Source: Gemmatimonadota bacterium (GTDB lineage: Bacteria > Latescibacterota > UBA2968 > UBA8231). From it: a DNA stretch of 64,000 nucleotides. Each line of letters starts with the position of its first letter. Position 1 is the first letter of the stretch. The DNA is taken from NCBI GenBank assembly GCA_009841115.1, contig VXML01000031.1, forward strand, positions 24,569 to 88,568, read 5' to 3'. The notes under the pieces are model-generated. The model had not been told where the DNA came from. It did no database searches and saw only the letters and a program-made list of their open reading frames with translations. Positions 8,866-18,491 of the stretch are shown here, one piece after another. A program made the translations under genes and the position numbers.

Positions 8866-10847
8866 GGGTTGGCCTGCGTCATGGAATCGATTTTCGCCTG
8901 TAAGCGCGCGTCGCTGGGATTACGCGCGCGCAAAAAAGCCCAGTGGGCTTCTGCTTCGCGGGGACGCCCCAAGCGCAAAAGCACTTCCCCGCGCCGATAG
9001 TGCGCTTGGGTATGGTCGGGGTCGAGTTCAAGTGCTTGGGCAAAGGCATCGGCCGCGGCTTGGTCATCGCCCTGCTTGGCATACACCAAGCCGAGATTGA
9101 AATGTGCTCGGACGTAGCTAGCATCGAGCGCGAGGGCCTTGTGAAAGTGCGCGGCAGCCTCAGCCCATTGACCGAGGCGATAATAACACAGACCGAGGTT
9201 GTTGTGCAGGCCGGGCGAGGGCTGGGCGCGGCTAAAGACCGCAATCGCCGTCTCGTATTCCCCCGCACCGAACAACTCTAACCCGCGTCTGATGTCCGAG
9301 TCGCCGCCTTCTTGCTGCTCCAATACGGCTGTTAGGCCAGAAGCGGCGGGAGCAAACGACGGATCGATGCGCAGCGCCTCGCGGAACATGCTCTCGGCCG
9401 CAGCCCAATCCCCTCGGCGTTGGTACAAGGCACCGAAATTGTAGTAATCAACGCGCTTGCGAGTCAGCCGCTCGGCCCCAGCGTCTCGATAATTGATCGG
9501 CAGCGCGACTAAGGCCACCAACAGGCACGACCCCAGCAACCGGCGATGCGCCCCGCCCGTCGCCCAAGCTGCAGCATTGGCAAGCCAGCAAGCGGCGTAG
9601 AGCAGAATCACCGGCACGACGGGCAAGCGGTATTCCGAGGACGTGAAAAACAGCAAGCACGCGGCCAGATAGCTCGCTAGGTACAGGTCGAGCAGGGACG
9701 AGCGGCGACTGGTCGCCCAGCCCGCAACCGCCAGCGGGGCTACTATCCCCCACCCCAAAACGCACCAATTCAACAGGGAAACAAAGTCCCGCGCCAAGTA
9801 CAGACTTAGGTTATTTTGTGCCTCGACTCCGTTCCAGAACATGTAGAGTTTGCGGCCTTGCAGCGCCAGATACGCGAGGGGATTTTCCACGGCAAAGCGC
9901 AAGCCAGCCACCAGCCAATATCTGGAGGCTTGAGCCGGGGTCAGTTCCCGACCCGTGCGCGCCTCGGCTTCGCGGATAAACGCCTCGCGCTCCAAGTCCG
10001 GCTCGGCGCTGGGCAGGAAATCGACCTGCGCGTAGATGCCGTTGGCCTCGGGGTGGTTGCCCACGTAGAAGTTCATCCCGGCTGAGGATGTGGTCAGCAG
10101 CCACTCCCCTCCGACGAGATAGTTGCGGCAAGCCACTGCGCCGATTACGAGGCCGCAGCCCACGGCTACCAATCCCCACTGCCGCCAACCGCGCCGTCCC
10201 CACTGCGCGACAAACCAGCCCGCGACCACCGCGACAAACAGCAAAACCATAGGCCGCGCCGTAGCGGAAAGCCCCAACAGCAGGCCCGCGCCCCACAACC
10301 ATCGCGCCCCCCCTTGCGCGTGTGTCAAGCAATACAGGGCCGCTAGATTCAAAAAGGTGATCGGCGCGGCGGTCAGCAGCGCCCCGTCGTAGAACACATA
10401 CGGCTGGTAGATCGCCGCCATGCCCGCGGCCAACAGGCCAATTTGTGCGTGCCACAGTTTCCGACCCAGTGCATAGATCAAATAGCAGCTACCCGTCCCC
10501 AGCACCACCTGCACCAAGCCAACCCACCAGTATTCAGCGCCCAACAGCGCGTAAATAGCGGCCAAAAAATAGGAGTAAAACGGATTCATAAAGAACGGAC
10601 GATCACCCAGCCAATCACCTGCGACAATGTCCCGGGCGCGGCGGTCGTAGAACTCAGAGTCGATCAGAAGGACGTCGAAGAGCGGCGTGTCAACCGCTTG
10701 GTAGAGATAGGCTAAACGCACGCCGAGAGCGGCGATTAGGATCGCCCAAAGGATGGCTTCTTCTCGCCTTGGCTGCAACACGCCGATACCGCTAGAATAG
10801 TTCACGGCTGCAAAACCCAATAGTGAAACGAGACAATCGGCCGCCAA
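8862..10847 (-). CDS. GT-C/GT39-like polytopic membrane protein with C-terminal TPR repeats
   Basis: Multiple TM segments, DSEFYDRRARDIVAGDW..NPFYSYFLAAIY typical of GT39-like N-termini, then TPR units (YYNFGALYQRRGDWAAAESMFREALRIDPSF...). Start uncertain (overlaps the upstream gene by 46 nt). Confidence 0.75.
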   Translation of the reverse strand: MAADCLVSLLGFAAVNYSSGIGVLQPRREEAILWAILIAALGVRLAYLYQAVDTPLFDVLLIDSEFYDRRARDIVAGDWLGDRPFFMNPFYSYFLAAIYALLGAEYWWVGLVQVVLGTGSCYLIYALGRKLWHAQIGLLAAGMAAIYQPYVFYDGALLTAAPITFLNLAALYCLTHAQGGARWLWGAGLLLGLSATARPMVLLFVAVVAGWFVAQWGRRGWRQWGLVAVGCGLVIGAVACRNYLVGGEWLLTTSSAGMNFYVGNHPEANGIYAQVDFLPSAEPDLEREAFIREAEARTGRELTPAQASRYWLVAGLRFAVENPLAYLALQGRKLYMFWNGVEAQNNLSLYLARDFVSLLNWCVLGWGIVAPLAVAGWATSRRSSLLDLYLASYLAACLLFFTSSEYRLPVVPVILLYAACWLANAAAWATGGAHRRLLGSCLLVALVALPINYRDAGAERLTRKRVDYYNFGALYQRRGDWAAAESMFREALRIDPSFAPAASGLTAVLEQQEGGDSDIRRGLELFGAGEYETAIAVFSRAQPSPGLHNNLGLCYYRLGQWAEAAAHFHKALALDASYVRAHFNLGLVYAKQGDDQAAADAFAQALELDPDHTQAHYRRGEVLLRLGRPREAEAHWAFLRARNPSDARLQAKIDSMTQANP

Positions 10848-12853
10848 TCACCGCCAAAGTGGATCGGCTGTGTCTCAATTTCGACGCGGCCGCTCACATC
10901 CGAGGCCGGTATCTGGCCGACGGCCAATTCGAGCCACTGGCGGCCCCGCCCCCCCGGCAGTTCCACGTTGGCGATCTTCTTTCCGTTAGCTACCACCGCA
11001 AAGTGTTGAGCAATGCCCGTAACCGTGCGCATAATCACTGCCGCCGGTTGACCAGCATTCAGCGCCACCTCCATCCGCTCACCCCCCGTTACTGTCCGGC
11101 CTCCGTCTATGTACACAGCCTGGGGATCGTCGGTCGCGCTCAGCGCCATCAACAGATTCGCCTCCCCGCTGCCGGGCACCCACACTTTAGATTGGTAGCC
11201 ATGCCGGCGTTCGCTTGCCAAATCGGCCACATCCACTTTATCAACCACCCGCCAGCCTTCCTCTAAGAGCGTCCGGTTGCGGATGGTTGCGCCGCTGAGG
11301 CCAGCAGTCCAATGCGCCTGATACAACACCTTCTCCGCATCTATAATCGACGGCTCAAAGACGCGAATTCGATGCAGAGGCTGCAAAAAGATGCCTTCAG
11401 GGAAATTGAACCAATTGGGAAAAATGGCGAAGTACTGCGGGCGTTGGTCCGACGGCATGGCCTCTAAGCGCTCGAATAGCGACCCGCTCCCGTGCCGCCA
11501 AGGCGCGCTGTTCCCAGCCGTGGTCAACCCGACTAAGTCGATAGTTTGGCGACCGCTAAAGTAGCGCAAGGCACCGGCGTCGTTGACGGCGATGCGCGCG
11601 TCGGGCGGCAACTCGGCGTCTATAAAGCGCGCCATCTCGACTTGTTGGTTGCGGATATCGCTGCAATTTTCCCCGTACGCAACCGCGAAAAACCCCACCG
11701 ACATCAATCCCCACAAGCCAAAAAAGCAAGCCAGTCCCCGCGCCAGCTTACGGCCCCATTCCCCCCCAGCCGCGTCCAACCGCCCCAAGCCCAAAGCGGC
11801 AAAGAGAATGTAGAGCGGCAAGAAGGGCTGCTGATAGCGATTGAAGTGGGCGTCGTATTCGACGAGGGTGCAGGTTAGCAAGACGCCGCCGAAAAACCAC
11901 GTTCCCCCCAATGCCGCTACCCCAAGCCGCCGCTCGGACAGCTCGCCCCAGAGCCGATAGCTTAGCTCGGCCAAAACAAAGAGCGCGACAAACGGGGCAA
12001 ACACCATGCGGCGATAGTTGCCGTCGTACGCGTACAAATTGACGCTGGTCTGATGCCCTAGCGACCCAGCGAGGATCCCTTTGACAAATTCGGCGAAGTC
12101 GAAAAAGACAGCTCGGATCTGCTCGGGCAGCGAGCCATGCGGTTCGGCAAAGCGCCATTTGGCCTCGACTCCAGACGCCCCGGCCTCTCCCGTCCACCAA
12201 GCCAGCAGCAAGGCCTGGAACACGTACGCCCCCAAAGGCATCCCCCACCGCCAATTCAACGCTCGGCGATAGGCGACTAGCGCTAGCAGCATCAAGACCA
12301 AGGCGATCCCCTCGGGCCGTGCTAACACTAACAAGGTCGCTGCCAGCGGAGCGCGCCGATCTTCTATTAGGTACAGATACAGGGTCAGCAAGATGGCGCA
12401 GGCGAAGAGACCGATCGCCATGCTGCTGTAGTAGCCCCACAGCAGCGGGCCGCACAACAGGAACATCCCTGCGGCCACCCAGCCGCTGAAAAACCCACCC
12501 AACTTGCGGCCTAACAGCAGAAGCAGCCAAGCACTCAATCCAAGCCACACCCCTCCCAATACCAACGAGTATATCGCAATCCCCATCCCATCCAACCCCA
12601 GCCAAAAGCCCGGTACCAGCAGCAAGGTGTACAGCAGACTAGTCGCGCCAGCCGTTGGCTCCGCGCCGGTATTGTATTCGAGGAAGTGCCCTTGGGCCGC
12701 TTGCCGCGCGTATTGGAAATAGATGAAGGAATCGTCCAGCGGCAGGGCCAGACGGCCACCCGTGTGGTAGAGCATGGAGGCCACAAATACCAAAAGCCAC
12801 AACAGGGCCAAGCCCCACAGGATGGCCCACTCTCGTCGGATTGCGTTCATCAC
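10802..12853 (-). CDS. GT-C/GT39-like polytopic membrane protein
   Basis: GTG start immediately after the sulfatase stop; LPLDDSFIYFQYARQAAQG motif, many TM helices, C-terminal soluble domain. Confidence 0.65.
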   Translation of the reverse strand: MMNAIRREWAILWGLALLWLLVFVASMLYHTGGRLALPLDDSFIYFQYARQAAQGHFLEYNTGAEPTAGATSLLYTLLLVPGFWLGLDGMGIAIYSLVLGGVWLGLSAWLLLLLGRKLGGFFSGWVAAGMFLLCGPLLWGYYSSMAIGLFACAILLTLYLYLIEDRRAPLAATLLVLARPEGIALVLMLLALVAYRRALNWRWGMPLGAYVFQALLLAWWTGEAGASGVEAKWRFAEPHGSLPEQIRAVFFDFAEFVKGILAGSLGHQTSVNLYAYDGNYRRMVFAPFVALFVLAELSYRLWGELSERRLGVAALGGTWFFGGVLLTCTLVEYDAHFNRYQQPFLPLYILFAALGLGRLDAAGGEWGRKLARGLACFFGLWGLMSVGFFAVAYGENCSDIRNQQVEMARFIDAELPPDARIAVNDAGALRYFSGRQTIDLVGLTTAGNSAPWRHGSGSLFERLEAMPSDQRPQYFAIFPNWFNFPEGIFLQPLHRIRVFEPSIIDAEKVLYQAHWTAGLSGATIRNRTLLEEGWRVVDKVDVADLASERRHGYQSKVWVPGSGEANLLMALSATDDPQAVYIDGGRTVTGGERMEVALNAGQPAAVIMRTVTGIAQHFAVVANGKKIANVELPGGRGRQWLELAVGQIPASDVSGRVEIETQPIHFGGDWRPIVSFHYWVLQP

Positions 12854-14266
12854 CTATTCATCCGCACGCTGTCCAATTGTACCCGCTAGATGATCCATCA
12901 AATTATCCAACGCCTGCCGCGATGCGCGGCCACGAAAGGCTTCAAGCGCCGGATCGTCCGTCTCCACCATCCATTCCTCAAGCGCATTTCTCAAATCCTG
13001 AATCTCACCGGCATAGTTGGGATCATCAATCAGGTTGTTCAGCGCATTGGGGTCGTTGGCAAAGTCGTAAAATTCTTCCAAGACGCGATACGTAAACAAA
13101 TGATTGCGCGCCGCCAATTCTGAATCGCTAGCCGCTGCTTCTTCCATCGCCTGCCAAGACCGACTGTTCTGGGATTCATTGCGAAACGCTCGCACGCCAT
13201 CGGACCAAGGATTGAAAATGTAACCGAACCGCGCATTTTGCACGCACCGCATGGGGTAATTGCGCCGCGCCGAAGTCTGGTGAAATTGCGTAAACACCTG
13301 CTCGCATCCAGCCTGCTCTGTACCCCGCAACACCGGCAAAAGCGATTGGCCATTGACGCCGTTTGGAATATCCACGCCAATTGCATCCAGCACCGTCGGC
13401 AGGTAATCAATCCCCGAAATAAAATGCTTTGCATCCACGTGTCCGGCCTGAATAACCGCCGGCCATCGCACCACCCAAGGGGTGCGCGTACTGTTCAAAT
13501 AACAATTGGTCTTTGCAAATGGAAACGCCATGCCATTATCCGACAAAAACATTACTAGCGTATTCTCCGCCACGCCCACTTCATCCAACGCGTCGAGCAA
13601 TCGCCCCACCGTATCATCACAGCGGCGCACGGAATTGTAATACTCGGCTATTTCCAGCCGCACATCCGGTATATCGGGCAAAAATCCGGGGACTATTACT
13701 TCTTCTGGCTCAAACGTGCGCGAAGGAGGCACGGCCGGCGGATCGAGTTCGCCATACCACTCGGGTTTGTCATTGCCGTAAAACGGGCGATGCGGATCGT
13801 GGGAATTAGCCATCAAAAAGAATGGACGACCTCCATCTACGGCATCCTGCACAAAATTCTTTGCATACTGATAATACACCTCGGGATTTCGTCCCTGCCC
13901 CAAACGGCTCTGATCGCGTCCCATATCCCATTGAAAAGCCTGGTATGGCGTCGAATGGGGTACTTTGCCTAAAATGCCCACATCATATCCCACATCGCGC
14001 AAAATAGTCGGCAGAATGGGCACGCCTTCGTAGCGCAAGCGATAAAAGCCTTCGCCCCCACTCAGATGCGGATAGCGCCCGGTCATCAATGCAGAGCGGC
14101 TCGGTTGACATACCGCAATCGTCACGTGACCGTACCTAAATCGCAATCCCTCTGCGGCCAAGCGGTCGATATTGGGCGTTGTTCCCGCAGTCTGACACCC
14201 AAATGCCCCCACCGCATCCCAGTTCATGTCGTCTGCTGTAATGAGCACAAAATTGGGTCTATTCAT
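12854..14266 (-). CDS. Type I sulfatase (arylsulfatase / heparan N-sulfatase-like)
   Basis: NFVLITADDMNWDAVGAFG and the formylglycine motif CQPSRSALMTGRYP; FLSDNG. Confidence 0.92.
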   Translation of the reverse strand: MNRPNFVLITADDMNWDAVGAFGCQTAGTTPNIDRLAAEGLRFRYGHVTIAVCQPSRSALMTGRYPHLSGGEGFYRLRYEGVPILPTILRDVGYDVGILGKVPHSTPYQAFQWDMGRDQSRLGQGRNPEVYYQYAKNFVQDAVDGGRPFFLMANSHDPHRPFYGNDKPEWYGELDPPAVPPSRTFEPEEVIVPGFLPDIPDVRLEIAEYYNSVRRCDDTVGRLLDALDEVGVAENTLVMFLSDNGMAFPFAKTNCYLNSTRTPWVVRWPAVIQAGHVDAKHFISGIDYLPTVLDAIGVDIPNGVNGQSLLPVLRGTEQAGCEQVFTQFHQTSARRNYPMRCVQNARFGYIFNPWSDGVRAFRNESQNSRSWQAMEEAAASDSELAARNHLFTYRVLEEFYDFANDPNALNNLIDDPNYAGEIQDLRNALEEWMVETDDPALEAFRGRASRQALDNLMDHLAGTIGQRADE

Positions 14267-14402
14267 AAAGGGTTTGCCTCTCTAATGGATAGTGTGAGTG
14301 GAGGATTGGCAAGGCGGGTGGAGTTATTGCACAGCGTCGAGTATAATATAGATTGCCCTTAGCGGAGGCATCCTCATCCCATCCTAATCCATTGGAAAAA
14401 TC

Positions 14403-15218
14403 ATGCGCTCACTTTACTTCCTATCCTCGTGGCTGCTCGTCCCGGTCGCTCTTTGCGCGGCCCCTCCCTTTGACCACGGCCCCTTCGACCAAGTGCTGCA
14501 AGAGTACGTGGATGACCAAGGCTTGGTCCGCTACGCTGCCCTAGCCCAAGATCGCGCCCAACTCGATGCCTACGTCGATAGTCTCGGCCTCTATAGCCCC
14601 GAAACGCATCCCGACCGCTTCCCCACCCGCGAACACGAACTCGCCTACTGGATCAATGCGTACAACGCCTTTACCCTGCGGGGCGTCATCGACGCCTATC
14701 CCATCGCCACCGTCATGGACGCCTTTGTGTCCAGCGGTTTTTTCAACCGCCAGACCTTTGTCGCTGGGGGGCGCGAGATGACGTTGGATCATCTTGAAAA
14801 CCAAATTATCCGCCCAACCTACCAAGATCCACGCATCCACTTTGCGGTCAACTGCGCGGCCCTCAGTTGTCCACAACTGGAAAACCGGGTCTTTACCGGT
14901 TCCGATCTCGATGCCCGCTTGGAACGGGCGCTAACGCGCTTTGCCCAAGACCCCAACCACGTGCGCCTGCAAAAGAATCGGCTCCACCTGTCCAAAATTC
15001 TAGACTGGTATGGGGAAGACTTCTCGGTTTGGTTTCCAACTGACCGCACCAATCCCGAAAACATGCCCACCATCGTCAACTACCTGCGCCCATATCTTCC
15101 CCCGGACCTAGCCGCCGGGCTAACCGAGGATGTAGCCATCGAATACAACGACTACGACTGGGCGCTCAACGAAGACAAAGAAACGGGAAGCCCCCACCCA
15201 TCGGAAGACTCCCCGTAA
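14403..15218 (+). CDS. DUF547-family exported protein
   Basis: Signal peptide; FWINAYNAFTL-type motif (LAYWINAYNAFTLRGVIDAYP) and HFAVNCAALSCPQLENRVF typical of DUF547. Confidence 0.8.
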   Translation: MRSLYFLSSWLLVPVALCAAPPFDHGPFDQVLQEYVDDQGLVRYAALAQDRAQLDAYVDSLGLYSPETHPDRFPTREHELAYWINAYNAFTLRGVIDAYPIATVMDAFVSSGFFNRQTFVAGGREMTLDHLENQIIRPTYQDPRIHFAVNCAALSCPQLENRVFTGSDLDARLERALTRFAQDPNHVRLQKNRLHLSKILDWYGEDFSVWFPTDRTNPENMPTIVNYLRPYLPPDLAAGLTEDVAIEYNDYDWALNEDKETGSPHPSEDSP

Positions 15219-15242
15219 TCGTCCTAACGCCGTTGAAAAGTT

Positions 15243-16085
15243 TTACAAAAAGAACGGATTGTTCTCCCGTTCTTCCCCCACAGTAGTAGCGGGGCCATGG
15301 CCGGGAAAGAGCGCGACGTTTGCGTCTAGCGCGAGCAGCTTCTCGGCCACGGCTTGGCGCTGCATCCGATAGTTGCCCACGCTGCGGGTGCCCCCAAGTG
15401 AACCCGCGAAAAGCGCGTCCCCAACAAAAGCCATTTCCTCGTGGACTAAGCTGATGCCGCCCGCCGTATGCCCAGGCGTGGAGCGCACCTCAAAGCGCAA
15501 TTGGCCAATGTGGACGACTTCGCCCTCTTCTAGTTCGCCCTCGATTTGGTCGGCCAAGCTGCTCATTAGAGCCAAGTCGCCACTATGAATCCGCGCTGGC
15601 GCAGCCGTGGCGCGACCAATCTCGGCGAGGGCGCTGATGTGGTCTTGGTGCCCGTGCGTCAGCAAGATCTGTTCGACCGTTAGACCGGAGGCGGCCAAGC
15701 GCTGGAGAATTTTATCCGCGTCGAATCCTGGGTCGATGATCGCGGCACGGCCCGTTGCCGCACAGCCGACGATGTAGCCGTTCATCAGAAAGCCGCTGCC
15801 GAGCACCATCATCTCCACCTGCGCCCCAGCCATCGAGCGACCCGCCGGATGGCGCGGGAAAAATGCCTGCACCGCGCTCGCCTGCAATTTGCCCGGATGC
15901 AATCCGAGCACTTGGGCCAGCCGCTCAATGGTGTCTGCGGCCGGGATCAGTTCATAGTCTTCGATTTTTGCAATATCCCCAGCCGTCAATCCCACCCGAT
16001 CGGCTAGTGCTGCAACCGCCATCTCCTGCCCTCGCCGGGCCTTGGCGACGACGTCGCCGAACTCGTCCTCTAATTGGGTGTACAT
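15243..16085 (-). CDS. XRE-type HTH / metallo-beta-lactamase hydrolase fusion
   Basis: N-terminal HTH (MAVAALADRVGLTAGDIAKIEDYELIPAADTIERLAQVLGL) then MBL fold (LLTHGHQDHISAL, STPGHTAGGISLV, FVGDALF, FPGHGPATT). Confidence 0.85.
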   Translation of the reverse strand: MYTQLEDEFGDVVAKARRGQEMAVAALADRVGLTAGDIAKIEDYELIPAADTIERLAQVLGLHPGKLQASAVQAFFPRHPAGRSMAGAQVEMMVLGSGFLMNGYIVGCAATGRAAIIDPGFDADKILQRLAASGLTVEQILLTHGHQDHISALAEIGRATAAPARIHSGDLALMSSLADQIEGELEEGEVVHIGQLRFEVRSTPGHTAGGISLVHEEMAFVGDALFAGSLGGTRSVGNYRMQRQAVAEKLLALDANVALFPGHGPATTVGEERENNPFFL

Positions 16086-16099
16086 GTTTCCTCCAGCAT

Positions 16100-16765
16100 C
16101 TAAGGCTCGACTGAGCCAGCTTGCAAACTGCCCAAGAACTCATCAAAGCTGACAGCCCATTGTGCGACAGTTTGGGCCGGGCCGGTCATCTTGAAAAACA
16201 CCGTGCCCAAGCGGTGAACGGCAATGGCCCCGAGCATCCGGTAGCCGGGTTGCGGCTCTGAGTCCCCCATTCCCATGCCGGCGGCGAAGGTGCCACTGAC
16301 ATCAACTCCTGTTATTTCGATGTCCCCCACCTGTCGCGTCCAACGCCGCCCTTGGGCTGGCTGGCCGTCCTCCTGTTTGAACTGGCCGAACCAGCGCTCG
16401 ATGTTGGCCTCTACGCTTCCGCCTTGCCCCGGGCCGAAGAAAAAGATACCTAGTGTCGCTTCGCCGGCCGGGCCGGGCAGACCGTATTGAGCCACCCGCA
16501 TGGAACTGGACGGCTGTTGCGCCACCCAGCCCTCGGGAGCCACCGCGCTGAGCGGCCCCAGCGCCTGTCGGCTGCTCACTTGGCCCGACGAGTACGCTGG
16601 CGTCATACTGGTTGGCGTTGTGGAGCGGGCGGTGAATCCTCGCTCGGTCATGGCCTCCTTCGGCTCTTGGTCGCTGAAATTTTGGCTGCATCCGATGGCT
16701 CCGAGGATCCCAGCAAAGATCCACGCAGGTCGGCCCCGAGATCGAAGAATATTCTTTAGCATCAC
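16100..16765 (-). CDS. Hypothetical lipoprotein
   Basis: N-terminal hydrophobic segment with lipobox-like AIGC. Confidence 0.55.
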   Translation of the reverse strand: MMLKNILRSRGRPAWIFAGILGAIGCSQNFSDQEPKEAMTERGFTARSTTPTSMTPAYSSGQVSSRQALGPLSAVAPEGWVAQQPSSSMRVAQYGLPGPAGEATLGIFFFGPGQGGSVEANIERWFGQFKQEDGQPAQGRRWTRQVGDIEITGVDVSGTFAAGMGMGDSEPQPGYRMLGAIAVHRLGTVFFKMTGPAQTVAQWAVSFDEFLGSLQAGSVEP

Positions 16766-16876
16766 AAATTCCCCTAAGCAATGAGGCTGGCAAGAGTCAC
16801 TTAGAGCGCGAGAATAAGGCCGTTCTCGCGCTGGCTGTCAACTTTCTCTCAGCCTGCTTTTTGCGCAAACTTTGGT

Positions 16877-16906
16877 TTGACAAACTGGTTATAGATCGGT
16901 TAAGAT
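16877..16906 (+). promoter_or_regulatory. Predicted sigma70-type promoter for the POTRA outer-membrane protein gene
   Basis: TTGACA (16877-16882) - 18 nt - TAAGAT (16901-16906) upstream of the CDS at 16937. Confidence 0.45.
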
Positions 16907-16936
16907 AGCCGCCAAATTACACCTGCCTCTTAGCCT

Positions 16937-18430
16937 ATGTTGTACCACCCATATTTCCCGTTGGGGCGGAGCTTCCTGCTCGCGATCCTTTTGCTCTCAA
17001 CCGGACGCGCGCACGCCGAGGATGATCTTCCCCGTATCCACCGCATTGTCATCCACGGCCTTGAGCGCACTGACGAACAGGTCATTCGCCGCGAATTGCT
17101 CTTTGCCGAAGGCGATGTCCTCGACTCCACCCTCGTTGCCGAAACAGCGCGCAATTTGCGGCGCTTGCTCTTTATCGGAGAAGTACACATCCGCTTACTC
17201 GACCGACCCGAGGGCGTCGAGGTGACGGTAGAGGATCTCTACTCGCGCGCCTTCTCCCCCTTGATTTCGGGACAAATCGACGAATTGAGCTTCGGCGCGG
17301 TCGCGCTCGACTACAATTTTCGCGGCCGCGGCCAACGCCTGCGCTTGGGTCTCGGCAACCAAGCTATTTCCGGTCCTTGGGCCGAGGTGCTCTTTGCCGA
17401 GCCGCGTCTTGGCGGAAGCCGACGCGCCCTAGCGGTCCAGCTCACCACAGGTGCCGAAGGCCACGACCATGCCCTGACTTTCTCGCGGCCCTTTGCTACC
17501 TTAGCCGATCGCCGCGCCTATGGCCTTTCCCTGTTCAGCCAACAGGCCGTGCGGCGCTTGTACTCGGAAGGCCAGCTAAAAACGCGCTATCAAGACGCGC
17601 TCGACGGCAGTCGCATCTGGCTGGTCCGCTCCTATGGCGAGCAGACGAAGGTGCGCCCCTCAGTGCAATTGCAGGTCTCTCACCGCCGCTTTACCGCGAC
17701 CACAACCGATGGATACGCGCCCTCCGACCGGACGCGGATCGTGCCGAGCGTCGGCCTTCTCGTGTGGCGTCCCCGCTATAAGCGCACCCGCTACATCCGC
17801 GACTTAGGCCCGCTAGAGGATTTACAAACGGGCAGTTGGCTGTCGCTGCATTGGGGCTTTGTCCATCGCTCCTTGGGATCGGATCGGACCTTTTCTTTAT
17901 ATCAGGCCCAACTGGCTCCCCGCTTCGAGCCTACCAAGCGCAGCTACGCCGAACTGACCTTGTTCACTAGCGCGTACCGGGGCAAAGGGGAATTTTACAA
18001 CCTCTTGGCCTCGGCCTCCGCGACCGCGTACTTCCGGCTGGGAGTGGTTCATTCGCTCGCCTTGCGCGCCGCTTTGGAAGCCCTGCACCGCAGCGAAGAC
18101 GCCGACCAACTCCTCCTCGGTCTAGCGCGCGGCTTGCGCGGCTATGCCCCTCGACGCTACGATGGTACTAGACGTGTTCTTTTTAACGTAGAAGCGCGCC
18201 CCACTTGGGTGCGCCGACCTTGGTACACCCTCGCCAGTACCGCTTTTGTGGACTGTGGCGCGGCTTGGACCCCCGACCACAAAAAAGCCAATTTGGTCTG
18301 TTCCCCTGGTTTAGGCATCCGCCTAGGCTGGCCCAAAGTGTACAACACGCCGGTGTTGCGCGGCGATATTGCCTACGGATTAGAGGAAGGCTCGTACGAG
18401 TTGTCCGTGGGATTAGGACAGTACTTTTGA
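16937..18430 (+). CDS. BamA/Omp85-like outer membrane protein with POTRA-like N-terminus
   Basis: Signal peptide, POTRA-like segment ([29 protein letters not shown]), beta-rich C-terminus ending in GLGQYF. Confidence 0.75.
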   Translation: MLYHPYFPLGRSFLLAILLLSTGRAHAEDDLPRIHRIVIHGLERTDEQVIRRELLFAEGDVLDSTLVAETARNLRRLLFIGEVHIRLLDRPEGVEVTVEDLYSRAFSPLISGQIDELSFGAVALDYNFRGRGQRLRLGLGNQAISGPWAEVLFAEPRLGGSRRALAVQLTTGAEGHDHALTFSRPFATLADRRAYGLSLFSQQAVRRLYSEGQLKTRYQDALDGSRIWLVRSYGEQTKVRPSVQLQVSHRRFTATTTDGYAPSDRTRIVPSVGLLVWRPRYKRTRYIRDLGPLEDLQTGSWLSLHWGFVHRSLGSDRTFSLYQAQLAPRFEPTKRSYAELTLFTSAYRGKGEFYNLLASASATAYFRLGVVHSLALRAALEALHRSEDADQLLLGLARGLRGYAPRRYDGTRRVLFNVEARPTWVRRPWYTLASTAFVDCGAAWTPDHKKANLVCSPGLGIRLGWPKVYNTPVLRGDIAYGLEEGSYELSVGLGQYF

Positions 18431-18491
18431 TAGTGCGAACCTTTTGGCATACTTGGAGCGTCTATTAAAAAACAACGCAAAAGGAGGAGCT

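Noticed and set aside
11748-12605. 285-aa minus-strand ORF
   Set aside because: Out-of-frame shadow within the GT-C membrane protein gene; Arg/Gly-rich composition.
18443-18460. Possible second sigma54 promoter upstream of msrAB (TTGGCATACTTGGAGC)
   Set aside because: GG-N10-GC spacing holds, but the -12 box (GGAGC) is poor and it overlaps the end of the preceding transcript region; likely chance.
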